A stretch of 9,365 nt of DNA, taken from the NCBI GenBank assembly GCA_012103495.1, contig WLWR01000048.1, positions 1 to 9,365 of the forward strand. The letters are read 5' to 3'. Below the pieces are notes generated by a model, which did no database searches, was not told the origin of the DNA, and saw nothing but the letters and a program-made list of their open reading frames with translations. The translations under genes and the position numbers were made by a program. Positions 1 to 7,590 of this stretch are shown in pieces. The first letter of the stretch is position 1. Each line of letters opens with the position of its first letter. This stretch comes from Legionellales bacterium. GTDB taxonomy: Bacteria; Pseudomonadota; Gammaproteobacteria; WLWR01.

Positions 1-3000
1 ACCGATGAGGATATTTATCTACCGCTCACCGTCACGCTCAGTAATGATTCGCCGCTACCGGCTTGGCTCACCTTTGACCCAAGTACGCAGCAACTCTTTG
101 GCACGCCGGATCAAATTGACGTGGGGGCTATTACCGTCCGTGTCACCGCCACTGATACCAGTGGGTTGAGTGGGTCTGGCGATTTTGTCCTGTCGGTTAC
201 TGAAGTCAATGAATTTCCCACGTTACAAACATCTATTAGTGATCAAAACGCTAGTGAAGATCAACTTTTTAGCTTGATACTTGATGCAAATACCTTTACC
301 GATGAAGAAGATGGCAATGCACTGACCTTGTCAGCAGCGCTAGAAAATGGTAGCCCACTGCCCGCCTGGCTCAGCTTTGACCCCAACACTGGTGAATTCT
401 CCGGCACTCCCTTACAAAGTGATATCGATACATTAACCATATTGGTAACAGCCACCGACTCCGATGGTTTAACTGAAACCGATGACTTCATCTTGTCAAT
501 TGCTGCAGTCAATGATCCCCCCGTCGCCGATCATCCGATTGTGGATAGAAATGTCACTGAAAATCAATTTGTCAGTTTCAGGCTACCAGCCGGTACTTTT
601 AGCGATGAAGAAGATGGCGATGCGTTGACCTTGTCGGCTACGCTGGCCAATGGAGATCCACTGCCTGCTTGGTTAACTTTCAATTCAAACATCGGACAAT
701 TTTTTGGAACCCCGACCTCAGGCGATGTGGGTAACCTAACCATTCGTGTCACCGCGACCGATCTCGATGGTTCAAGTTCCAGTGATGATTTTGTCCTTTC
801 GGTATACGATTACCTCAATATAGCCACTTTGGATGGTACCAATGGTTTTACCCTCAGCGGGATTAATAATTTAGATCAGGCGGGTTCTTCTCTCAGTTAT
901 GCCGGCGATGTCAATGGCGATGGCATCGATGATTTTCTCATTGGTGCACCCTTTGCTGATCTCAGTGGCAATGACAACAGTGGTGCAACTTATCTGGTCT
1001 TTGGCCAAAGCAATGGTTTCCCAACGAATGTGAATCTTGCTGATTTAGATGGTAGTAATGGCGTTATCATTACGGGCATTAGCAATTCTCTCAGTGGTTC
1101 CTCGGTAAGTGGTGCCGGCGATGTCAATGGTGATGGTTTCGATGACATTATTATCGGCGCACCCTTTGCGGCTCCTAATGGCACAAACTCCGGGCAATCT
1201 TATGTCATCTTCGGCACCGACACAGGGTTTAACGCACCCTTCGATTTAGCGGGTTTAAATGGTACCAATGGCTTTACCATCAATGGTATTAATCTGGGGG
1301 ACGCCAGTGGTAATCAAGTCAGCCGCGCTGGGGATTTCAATGGCGATGGTGTGGATGACATTTTCATCAGCGCACCCAACGCCGATCCCAATGGCACTGG
1401 CAACGCTGGCCAATCTTATGTGGTGTTTGGCACCGATTTGGGTTTCAATCCAACCCTTGAGCTTGCTAGTTTAAATGGAACCAATGGCTTTATGGTCAAT
1501 GGTATTGCCGCTAATGATTTTAGTGGCTCAGCCATTAACAATGCGGGCGATGTTAATGGTGATGGCATCGATGATCTCATCATTGGCGCCCCCACGGCGG
1601 CTCCCAATGGCAATGGCTCTGCTGGCCAATCCTATGTTGTGTTTGGTACCAATGTGGGGTTTGCCTTGGCCATTGAGTTGCAAAGTCTAAATGGGTCGAA
1701 TGGATTCATCATTGATGGTGTCAATCTGGCGGATTCCAGTGGACGTTCTGTCAGTGGTGCGGGCGATATCAATGGCGATGGTTTCGATGACATCATCATC
1801 GGCGCCTTTGGCGCGAATGCTCTCACAGGGGAAAGTTATGTCATCTTTGGTACCAATATCGGCTTTGCCGCAAACGTGGATGTCACCAATTTAAATGGAG
1901 CCAATGGCTTTGTGGTGCATGGCGGTATCAATGATGACTTCAGTGGTTTCTCTGTCAGTGCTGCCGGTGATTTTAATGGCGATGGTTTTGACGATTTTCT
2001 CATTGGCGCCGTGAATGCCGATCTCAACGGCGTTGCTGATGTTGGGCAAACTTATTTAATCCTCGGTCAAAACGGTGGATTTGCCCCAACACTCAACTTG
2101 GCTGATTTGGATGGCACCAATGGCTTTATCATTAGTGGTACAAATAGCGATGACCGTATTGGAGAAGTCGTCAGTGCTGCTGGCGATGTCAATGGTGATG
2201 GCTTCGATGATTTAATTATGAGTTCACGCTTAAATGGCGCGGGAGAAACTTATATTGTTTATGGTTATGCACTGGCCAATGACGCTCCGGTTGTCGACAA
2301 TCCGCTTGATGGGCAAATTGCTAATTTAAATCAAGCGTTTAGTTTCACGGTACCGACCGATACCTTTAGTGATGCTAAAGATGATGCTAAAGATGATGCT
2401 AATTTGACCTTAAGCGCAACGTTGGCCAATGGTTCGGCGTTACCCGCTTGGCTGAGTTTTGATCCCAATACCGGCCAATTGTCTGGTACACCACAGCAAG
2501 GTGATTTGGGAAATGTGACCGTGCGTATTACCGCGACCGACTCGCTTGGTGCCACTGCATCCACTGATTTTACGCTCAACACGGTTTACGATCACATTGA
2601 TTTGGCTTCTCTGGATGGTAGCAATGGTTTTACCATCACTGAAAATATCGCCACCATACAAGGTGGATGGGCTGTCAGTGACGCCGGCGATGTCAATGGC
2701 GATGGTATCGATGATTTTATTATCGGTGCGCCAGCCGTCTTTGACGTACTGGATCCCATCGGTGGTAAAAGTTATGTGGTCTTTGGTAATAGCAATGGTT
2801 TTAATTCAAGCTTGAGTTTAGCCTCTCTGGATGGAACCAATGGCTTTGTCATCAATGGACCAGGGCATGATGTTAACGCTGGCACCACCAATAATTTCAT
2901 GGGCGCTAGTGTCAGTCGTGCCGGAGATATCAATGGCGATGGCTTTGATGATTTAATCATCGGTGCACCTGATTTTGATGATTTGGTTGGTCCCCCTCCC

Positions 3001-4407
3001 AGCTCGGGTTATGAAGGAAGCGCTTACGTGGTGCTAGGAAGTGGCACTTTTGCCAATGCTATCAATACGGCAGACTTGAATGGTAGTAATGGGTTTACTA
3101 TCAACGGATATTTCACTTATTCCCAAGCGGGGTTTGCGGTTGATCATGCTGATTTCAACGGTGATGGGTTGGATGATTTATTGATTGGCGCACATCAGGA
3201 TATTCTTAATGGCAATGAGATCGTACCCACCCCCATCACTGGCAGTGGCGAAGGCATCACTTATATTGTTTATGGCAGTCAAAGTGACTTTGACGCCAAT
3301 TTGGATTTAATAGGTTCGACGCTCTCTCCACCTGGAGGTAGCGCTTACAGCTTAGTAGCTGGTGCAAATGCTCTGGATCAATTTGGGTTTTCAATCAGTC
3401 ATGCGGGCGACATCAATGGCGATGGCATTGATGACATCATTGTGGGTGCGCCCAGTGCGGACCCAGGTGGCATTTCCAAAGCTGGGCAGGCTTATGTGCT
3501 CTTTGGCGATAACAGTGGTTTTAGCTTTTCATTCGATGTAACAGGATTGGATGGCAGCAATGGCTTTACCGTCAGTGGCGTCAACACCGATGATCGGCTC
3601 GGCGAGGCCGTTAGTGGCATCGGTGATTTTAATGGCGATGGGGTGGATGATGTGATCATCGGCATGGCGCCTGGCGATAATAATGCTCAAGCTTATGTGC
3701 TCTTTGGGGACAGCACCGGTTTTAATGCAACAGTGGACACCGTCAATCTAGATGGTACAAATGGCTTTGTGATCACCGGTATTGATGCTAACGGTAACGT
3801 TATCGATACGTCCGCACCGCGTATAGCGGTTAGTCACGCGGGGGATTTTAATGGCGATGGCTTTGATGACTTGTTGATTGGCGCTGCCGGCGCTGACTCC
3901 TTTGCAGGAGAAAGTTATCTCATATTCGGCCGCAGCGATGCGTTGAGTTCCGGCATCAATGTAGCCAGCTTAAATGGTGTGGATGGGTTTGTGATCAATG
4001 GCACAAGCATTTTCGACAATGGCGGTTATTCTGTCAGTGCGGCTGGTGATGTGAATGACGATGGTTTTGATGATTTGATTGTTGGCGCTCCTTTTGGTGC
4101 TTCCAGTGAAGGTGAAAGCTATATCATTTACGGCAACAGCACCAACGCCCCCACTAATTTAGATGTTGTGGATACGTTTATCTTCACCACCACCGATGTG
4201 GCTATGAATACTCAGCCGGCGGTGATCGATAATTTTGAATTAGGCACAGACCAAATCGATGTCAGCGATTTTGACTATATCAACACCTCGGATTTTGCAA
4301 TTACTGAATCCAATGGCTCGTCCTTCATTGACTTGAATAATGATACGCAACAAGATGTTCAAGTGGTGGGTGTGAGTGGCTTAAGTGATGCGGATTTTAT
4401 TTTTTAA
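1..4407 (+). CDS. Giant secreted CADG / FG-GAP double beta-propeller protein (5' end outside window)
   Basis: The reading frame is open from base 1 to a TAA at 4405-4407, giving 1468 visible residues. The GTG at 121 is internal, because the preceding 40 codons continue the same domain pattern, so the true start lies upstream. Domains by visible residue: partial CADG/He_PIG domain 1-67, CADG 68-170, CADG 171-269, seven FG-GAP blades 270-756, a fourth CADG 757-861, seven more blades 862-1382, and a secretion-type C-terminus 1383-1468. The CADG domains share the signatures LPAWLxFDPxTGxxxGTP and VTATDxxG. The blades carry GDxNGDGxDD calcium loops followed by hydrophobic IIGAP-like strands. Such architectures are known from extracellular adhesins and matrix proteins. 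Export by a type I system is inferred from the C-terminus. The signal end, ligand and transporter genes are not visible. No catalytic motif is recognised, so an adhesive or structural role is the best guess. Confidence 0.93.
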   Translation, partial: TDEDIYLPLTVTLSNDSPLPAWLTFDPSTQQLFGTPDQIDVGAITVRVTATDTSGLSGSGDFVLSVTEVNEFPTLQTSISDQNASEDQLFSLILDANTFTDEEDGNALTLSAALENGSPLPAWLSFDPNTGEFSGTPLQSDIDTLTILVTATDSDGLTETDDFILSIAAVNDPPVADHPIVDRNVTENQFVSFRLPAGTFSDEEDGDALTLSATLANGDPLPAWLTFNSNIGQFFGTPTSGDVGNLTIRVTATDLDGSSSSDDFVLSVYDYLNIATLDGTNGFTLSGINNLDQAGSSLSYAGDVNGDGIDDFLIGAPFADLSGNDNSGATYLVFGQSNGFPTNVNLADLDGSNGVIITGISNSLSGSSVSGAGDVNGDGFDDIIIGAPFAAPNGTNSGQSYVIFGTDTGFNAPFDLAGLNGTNGFTINGINLGDASGNQVSRAGDFNGDGVDDIFISAPNADPNGTGNAGQSYVVFGTDLGFNPTLELASLNGTNGFMVNGIAANDFSGSAINNAGDVNGDGIDDLIIGAPTAAPNGNGSAGQSYVVFGTNVGFALAIELQSLNGSNGFIIDGVNLADSSGRSVSGAGDINGDGFDDIIIGAFGANALTGESYVIFGTNIGFAANVDVTNLNGANGFVVHGGINDDFSGFSVSAAGDFNGDGFDDFLIGAVNADLNGVADVGQTYLILGQNGGFAPTLNLADLDGTNGFIISGTNSDDRIGEVVSAAGDVNGDGFDDLIMSSRLNGAGETYIVYGYALANDAPVVDNPLDGQIANLNQAFSFTVPTDTFSDAKDDAKDDANLTLSATLANGSALPAWLSFDPNTGQLSGTPQQGDLGNVTVRITATDSLGATASTDFTLNTVYDHIDLASLDGSNGFTITENIATIQGGWAVSDAGDVNGDGIDDFIIGAPAVFDVLDPIGGKSYVVFGNSNGFNSSLSLASLDGTNGFVINGPGHDVNAGTTNNFMGASVSRAGDINGDGFDDLIIGAPDFDDLVGPPPSSGYEGSAYVVLGSGTFANAINTADLNGSNGFTINGYFTYSQAGFAVDHADFNGDGLDDLLIGAHQDILNGNEIVPTPITGSGEGITYIVYGSQSDFDANLDLIGSTLSPPGGSAYSLVAGANALDQFGFSISHAGDINGDGIDDIIVGAPSADPGGISKAGQAYVLFGDNSGFSFSFDVTGLDGSNGFTVSGVNTDDRLGEAVSGIGDFNGDGVDDVIIGMAPGDNNAQAYVLFGDSTGFNATVDTVNLDGTNGFVITGIDANGNVIDTSAPRIAVSHAGDFNGDGFDDLLIGAAGADSFAGESYLIFGRSDALSSGINVASLNGVDGFVINGTSIFDNGGYSVSAAGDVNDDGFDDLIVGAPFGASSEGESYIIYGNSTNAPTNLDVVDTFIFTTTDVAMNTQPAVIDNFELGTDQIDVSDFDYINTSDFAITESNGSSFIDLNNDTQQDVQVVGVSGLSDADFIF
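808..2268 (+). repeat. First seven-blade FG-GAP propeller array
   Basis: Seven units each contain a GDxNGDGxDD loop. The Asp codon that opens each loop lies at 907, 1120, 1333, 1549, 1765, 1969 and 2185, a spacing of 204-216 bp (68-72 residues). Each unit also carries an LxDGxNGF-type motif before the loop and a Y(V/L)(V/I)FG-like strand after it. Seven units match a closed integrin-alpha-like propeller. The acidic loop residues should bind one calcium ion per blade by analogy with integrins. Confidence 0.9.
2371..2400 (+). repeat. In-frame 12-bp microrepeat in the fourth CADG domain
   Basis: The 12-mer GATGCTAAAGAT occurs twice in a row (2371-2394) and is followed by a partial third copy, GATGCT. 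It encodes a duplicated DAKD where the other CADG domains read SDEEDG before LTLSA. The repeat keeps the frame and looks like a slippage product within an acidic loop that probably binds calcium. Confidence 0.8.
2584..4146 (+). repeat. Second seven-blade FG-GAP propeller array
   Basis: Seven further units have their loop Asp codons at 2689, 2926, 3151, 3409, 3625, 3844 and 4048. Spacing is 204-258 bp, less regular than in the first array because of insertions between blades 1 and 4. Blade 3 reads ADFNGDGLDD, lacking the usual Gly before Asp, and blade 7 reads GDVNDDGFDD; both keep the acidic ligands. The array follows a CADG domain through a VYD linker, just as the first array does. Confidence 0.88.
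4150..4407 (+). other. C-terminal type I secretion target-like domain
   Basis: The last ~86 residues differ from the propeller blades. They contain DTFIF, then VIDNFELGTDQIDVSDF, then an IDLNND segment, and end in GLSDADFIF. This series resembles the C-terminal domain of serralysin-like and RTX proteins, in which a DFxxGxDxIDLSxF motif precedes a terminal acidic-hydrophobic DDFIF-like end. No classic RTX nonapeptide array (GGxGxDxxx) is present. The call of an uncleaved type I secretion signal comes from this resemblance, not from a transporter in the window. Confidence 0.7.
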
Positions 4408-4462
4408 TGTGAGTGAGCTCATTAGTAACACGCGAACCCTATTAATTGTTGGCAATGACGTT

Positions 4463-4489
4463 TCAGGTGGTATTTTAAGTGTGCAGTGG
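4463..4489 (+). repeat. Copy of a dispersed non-coding repeat (left gap)
   Basis: This 27-bp stretch matches 7210-7236 at 24 of 27 positions. The shared core is ATTTTAAG, one variable base, then GTGCAGTGG. It lies just after the giant gene, while the related copy lies on the far side of the nadE operon. The rest of 4408-4655 is AT-rich with no convincing gene or terminator. Confidence 0.65.
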
Positions 4490-4655
4490 ATGGTGCTCTT
4501 CAAATGCAATGGGAGTCGATCAATCGCTATTTCTGTGAGCTTGTAATGTCTGAGATGTTAACAAGTCATCCATTGATTTAGCCAAAATTAAAATTTTATA
4601 ACTATTTTTAAAATCCACTTTAAGTTTTTTTTGATTGTTCGGAATAATTCCAATT

Positions 4656-4801
4656 AAGTATACTGTCCCCCGATTTTGATTTACCCGATTTGTATAAATA
4701 TAAATAAGTATACTGTCCCCCGATTTTGATTTACCCGATTTGTATAAATATAAATAAGTATACTGTCCCCCGATTACAATTAAGTGTACTGTCCTCCGAT
4801 T
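4656..4801. repeat. Exact 50-bp tandem repeat with a 20-bp core, running into the nadE 3' end
   Basis: Bases 4656-4705 and 4706-4755 are identical 50-mers. A third copy of the first 20 bases follows at 4756-4775, and a fourth, slightly changed core sits at 4782-4801, after only 26 bp. The core is AAGTATACTGTCCCCCGATT and contains the 8-bp palindrome AGTATACT. Reading the other way it begins AATCGGGGGACAG. From memory, similar GGGGACAGTATACTT strings occur as dispersed repeats near REP-associated tyrosine transposases in proteobacteria, but no transposase is present here. The last core overlaps the end of the nadE reading frame. Confidence 0.85.
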
Positions 4802-6420
4802 ACAGTAATTGGGAAGCGCCAATCACGGCCAAAAGCGCGTTTGGAAATGCGAACGCCAGGCGGTGCTTGACGACGTTTGTATTCATTGTGTTGGATAAGA
4901 TCGATCACTTGTTCAACGGTGTGTCGATCAAATCCTTGCATCACTAATTCATCGATACTTTGATTGTGTTCAACGTAACCGATCATGATTGGATCCAATA
5001 CATCGTATGGGGGCAACCGATCTTGGTCTGTTTGATTGGTGGCTAGTTCCGCAGACGGTGGTCGGTCAATGATGCGTTGGGGAATCAATGCCGATAATTG
5101 ATTGCGATGGTTAGCCAATTGATAAACCAATGTTTTCGAAATGTCTTTTAAAACAGCAAACGCACCAACCATGTCTCCATATAATGTCGCATAGCCCACT
5201 GCCATCTCACTTTTATTACCAGTGCTTAATACCAAGTGTCCTAATTTATTGGACAAGGCCATTAATAAAATACCTCGGATGCGTGATTGTAAATTTTCTT
5301 CAGTGACATCGGTTGAGTGGTTGGTAAAGAGGGGATCCAAAGCGGTGAGGAGTGACTCAAAAATTGGTTCAATGGCAATGACTTGATAATGAACCTCAGC
5401 GGTTTGAGCTAATTGTTTCGCATCGGTTAAACTGATATCACTGGTGTAGCGCGAGGGCATCATCACCGCGTGAACGTGTTCACTTCCTAACGCATCCACT
5501 GCGATGGCTAAGGTTAATGCTGAGTCGATGCCGCCAGACAAGCCTAACAACACACTGGAGAAATGATTTTTTTGCACATAATCGCGTGTGCCTAACACCA
5601 ACGCCTGGTATATTTCATCAAGTGTTGAAGAAGGTGAGGGAGATGATGCAGGTGTTTGCCAACCTGTGTTGGCGTGAAATGTGATCGTCTTTTGATCCGG
5701 GACAAACGATTGACACTGTGCGACCAATTGTCCTTGTGCATCTACAACCATCGAATTACCATCAAATACTAATTCGTCTTGACCGCCAACCAAATTGACA
5801 TACACAATCGGCAGTGCCCCTTCAATTTGCTGCTGCTTGCGTAAAATAGCCAAACGTTGTTGTGGTTTTTGCAAATGAAAAGGTGAGGCATTTAAGCACA
5901 CAATAAGCTGAGCATCTCGTTGATAACTTTGTTGTAACGGGCCGGTTTGCCAAAGATCTTCGCAAATGGTAAGCGCCACTTGGTAACCCTGAATGTCGAT
6001 CACACAGGCTTGATCCCCCGGTGTGAAATAACGTTTTTCATCGAACACACTGTAATTGGGTAAATGTTGTTTGGCATACTGGGCAATGATTCTTCCCTCG
6101 TGTAATACGCAAGCCATGTTGTATAAGTGGTTGTGGCGTTTTATTGGCGCGCCGACAATTGCATAAGCAGAGTCCACTTGTTGTGCTAATTGCATCAAGG
6201 CCTGTTGAGTTTTTTGCAAAAAATCAGGCCGCAGTAATAAATCTTCTGGAGGGTATCCGGTTAATGACAATTCAGGAAAAACGATTAAAGAGGTCGGGTG
6301 CTGTGCCTGAATTTGAGTGATTGCATCGGCAATTTGTTTGGCATTGTGAACAATATCTCCCAGCATGTAATTTTGCTGTACGAGGGTGATGGTTAAACAA
6401 GGCGAAGCAGGGTTAATCAT
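4780..6420 (-). CDS. nadE: Glutamine-dependent NAD+ synthetase
   Basis: This cytoplasmic enzyme makes NAD+ from deamido-NAD+ and ATP, using ammonia released from glutamine by its own N-terminal domain. Counting from the ATG at 6420 (546 residues), the nitrilase-like glutaminase domain shows the Glu-Lys-Cys triad: E50 in FPEL, K117 in AKQHLPNY and C153 in TICEDLW. The synthetase domain has the PPi loop SGGIDS at 295-300, STGNKSE and the typical YKRRQAPPGVR near the end. Length fits the ~540-residue family. The gene overlaps the upstream gene by 8 bp (ATGATTAA), suggesting translational coupling. An in-frame ATG at 6438 would add six residues (MTSWKP) but lies before the conserved start. The C-terminus is odd: after GRDWRFPIT the protein ends VIGGQYT, encoded by the repeat at 4782-4801 instead of the usual short family tail. 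Confidence 0.95.
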   Translation of the reverse strand: MINPASPCLTITLVQQNYMLGDIVHNAKQIADAITQIQAQHPTSLIVFPELSLTGYPPEDLLLRPDFLQKTQQALMQLAQQVDSAYAIVGAPIKRHNHLYNMACVLHEGRIIAQYAKQHLPNYSVFDEKRYFTPGDQACVIDIQGYQVALTICEDLWQTGPLQQSYQRDAQLIVCLNASPFHLQKPQQRLAILRKQQQIEGALPIVYVNLVGGQDELVFDGNSMVVDAQGQLVAQCQSFVPDQKTITFHANTGWQTPASSPSPSSTLDEIYQALVLGTRDYVQKNHFSSVLLGLSGGIDSALTLAIAVDALGSEHVHAVMMPSRYTSDISLTDAKQLAQTAEVHYQVIAIEPIFESLLTALDPLFTNHSTDVTEENLQSRIRGILLMALSNKLGHLVLSTGNKSEMAVGYATLYGDMVGAFAVLKDISKTLVYQLANHRNQLSALIPQRIIDRPPSAELATNQTDQDRLPPYDVLDPIMIGYVEHNQSIDELVMQGFDRHTVEQVIDLIQHNEYKRRQAPPGVRISKRAFGRDWRFPITVIGGQYT

Positions 6421-7075
6421 TGGTTTCCAACTGGTCATCTAGTAAACGCTCAATCAATGATTTGGCGCGTGCCAAATCGCTTTCTAGTGATAGGGTGTGT
6501 TCATGCAATTGTTGATTTTCATGCTGTAATTGATCAATTTGTGAATTCAAATCACGCTGAATATTGTCTTGTTTGAGTTGCTGCATTTTGGATGATTTTG
6601 GTGAAGTTGCACGTGCTTGATGTAATTTTTCTCGGGCGATGAGCAACTGCTGTTTTAATTTTTGCACTTCTAATTGCAGCGATAGGTCGTGTGGCGGCGG
6701 TGCATTGGATGTTGCCGATGCTAGATGCTCACGCTTAAATTGCCATAACCAAATGAAGCTTCCTCCGATGACAAGAGCAGTAGGAAAAACCCAAATAGGC
6801 CAAGCATCTATTAATAGATATAATCCTGAGCGGTATAATTCAGTTGGTAAGCCATACACATCAAAGCGACCAACAAAATGCTGGATCAAATACATGTGCC
6901 AAAAATAAAACCCTGCGGTTATGCCAATCATAAGGGTGACGCATACCATGGTCCGCCAGGCTTTACCCCAATCACGCTTGATGATGAGTGCAAGCAGGCC
7001 AGTGAGAACAATGGGTAAGATCAGTAATACCCCAATCGGTAATGCTCGAATGAAATTTACAAAGTTTCCCATCAT
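6413..7075 (-). CDS. Membrane protein with three helices and a coiled-coil tail, function unknown
   Basis: This 220-residue protein is not recognised as a named family. It shows three hydrophobic helices at about 11-32, 41-65 and 86-112, then a short Ala/Pro-rich linker (about 119-129) and a long Gln/Leu/Glu-rich heptad-like region at about 131-215 that should form a coiled coil. By the positive-inside rule, the RDWGKAWR loop and the coiled coil after WQFKREH probably face the cytoplasm. The start is MM at 7075/7072, without a clear Shine-Dalgarno sequence. It ends inside the start of nadE and appears to be the first gene of a two-gene operon. A scaffold or cell-envelope role is possible, but nothing here proves one. 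Confidence 0.8.
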   Translation of the reverse strand: MMGNFVNFIRALPIGVLLILPIVLTGLLALIIKRDWGKAWRTMVCVTLMIGITAGFYFWHMYLIQHFVGRFDVYGLPTELYRSGLYLLIDAWPIWVFPTALVIGGSFIWLWQFKREHLASATSNAPPPHDLSLQLEVQKLKQQLLIAREKLHQARATSPKSSKMQQLKQDNIQRDLNSQIDQLQHENQQLHEHTLSLESDLARAKSLIERLLDDQLETND

Positions 7076-7107
7076 AAGGTGCGCCCAATCATGAACCCAA
7101 TCGGTCT

Positions 7108-7137
7108 ATAAAAATTATGGTTGTTACCATTTGTCAA
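7108..7137 (-). promoter_or_regulatory. Candidate sigma-70 promoter for the membrane protein-nadE operon
   Basis: On the minus strand a perfect TTGACA (7137-7132) is followed, after 18 bp, by TTTTAT (7113-7108), which matches the -10 consensus at four of six positions. The spacer contains the inverted repeat ATGGT-AACA-ACCAT (7117-7130), which might be an operator or chance. It sits about 33 bp upstream of the start at 7075. Confidence 0.4.
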
Positions 7138-7157
7138 AGACGAAGGTGGATGGATTA

Positions 7158-7373
7158 TATACCCATCGCACTTGAAGATGCGAACTTTATTCACGGTCGG
7201 TAAACTTTCTCAGTTGGCATTTTAAGCGTGCAGTGGGGGGTGAATTGCGGTGTTTTAATTGAAACCCCCCGCTGGATTCACCAGGCTAATTCAAAGGTTT
7301 TTTTCATGAAAAACGCTGCAAGATGCCGCCCACTGCACGCTTAAAGTTCGCATCTTCAAGTGCGATGGGTATA
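7158..7373. mobile_element. MITE-like element with perfect 32-bp inverted ends
   Basis: Bases 7158-7189 and 7342-7373 are exact inverse complements, 32 of 32, separated by 152 bp. Inside lies a second exact inverted pair of 17 bp (7221-7237 with 7329-7345), and further in an 11-bp stem with one G-T mismatch (7231-7241 with 7264-7274). The outermost bases are TA on both sides, so the element could be 7160-7371 flanked by a TA target duplication, as for IS630/Tc1-type elements; this is inference, because TA is its own complement. There is no coding region. It may be a non-autonomous element or a large structured repeat. Confidence 0.6.
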
Positions 7374-7383
7374 GCCCCATGCC

Positions 7384-7418
7384 ATCTCAAGATGCGAACC
7401 TTGGTCAGATATTTTAAG
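7384..7418 (+). repeat. Degraded partial copy of the same repeat family
   Basis: Eleven bases after the inverted-end element, this stretch repeats parts of its left half in direct orientation: AAGATGCGAAC, then TCAG and ATTTTAAG. The order is the same as in 7173-7226, but the spacing is shorter. The remaining gap to 7533 holds only weak short hairpins and no other supported gene. Confidence 0.45.
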
Positions 7419-7590
7419 TAGCGTTTTAAATAAGATGAATACCCCCATCTTCCTTCACCATGCGAAGGTTACTGGCGGTTGGTGATGATGTTTTAGGTGA
7501 AACAATTCTATATTTGAACGGTTCTTTTAAACGGTGAATTTTATGGTTGAGCGTAAAAGATTCATACTATTCATCCAACCAAGGGATGCG

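Noticed and set aside
990..2960. Many open frames of 62-89 codons on both strands inside the giant gene
   Set aside because: They recur at the FG-GAP and CADG repeat period and are by-products of the repeated codons, lacking their own start signals or recognisable domains.
4405..4424. Hairpin TAATG...CATTA after the giant gene as a terminator
   Set aside because: The stem has only five pairs, with a ten-base loop, and no T-run follows it.
4656..4801. Possible CRISPR array: short repeats at 50-bp spacing
   Set aside because: The sequence between cores is identical in the first two units, so there are no unique spacers; the whole 50-mer is the repeat unit, and no cas gene is present.
4520..4822. 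A 100-codon minus-strand open frame across the tandem repeat
   Set aside because: It is the repeat read through in frame (GGQYTYLYLYKSG and similar); its composition is low complexity, and it overlaps the nadE end in another frame.
6421..6438. Upstream ATG at 6438 as the nadE start
   Set aside because: It adds MTSWKP ahead of a normal family N-terminus and enlarges the overlap to 26 bp. It remains possible but is less likely than 6420.
7300..7313. 14-bp palindrome TTTTTCATGAAAAA inside the inverted-end element
   Set aside because: It is a simple A/T-flanked palindrome that could arise by chance; there is no independent evidence for a binding site.
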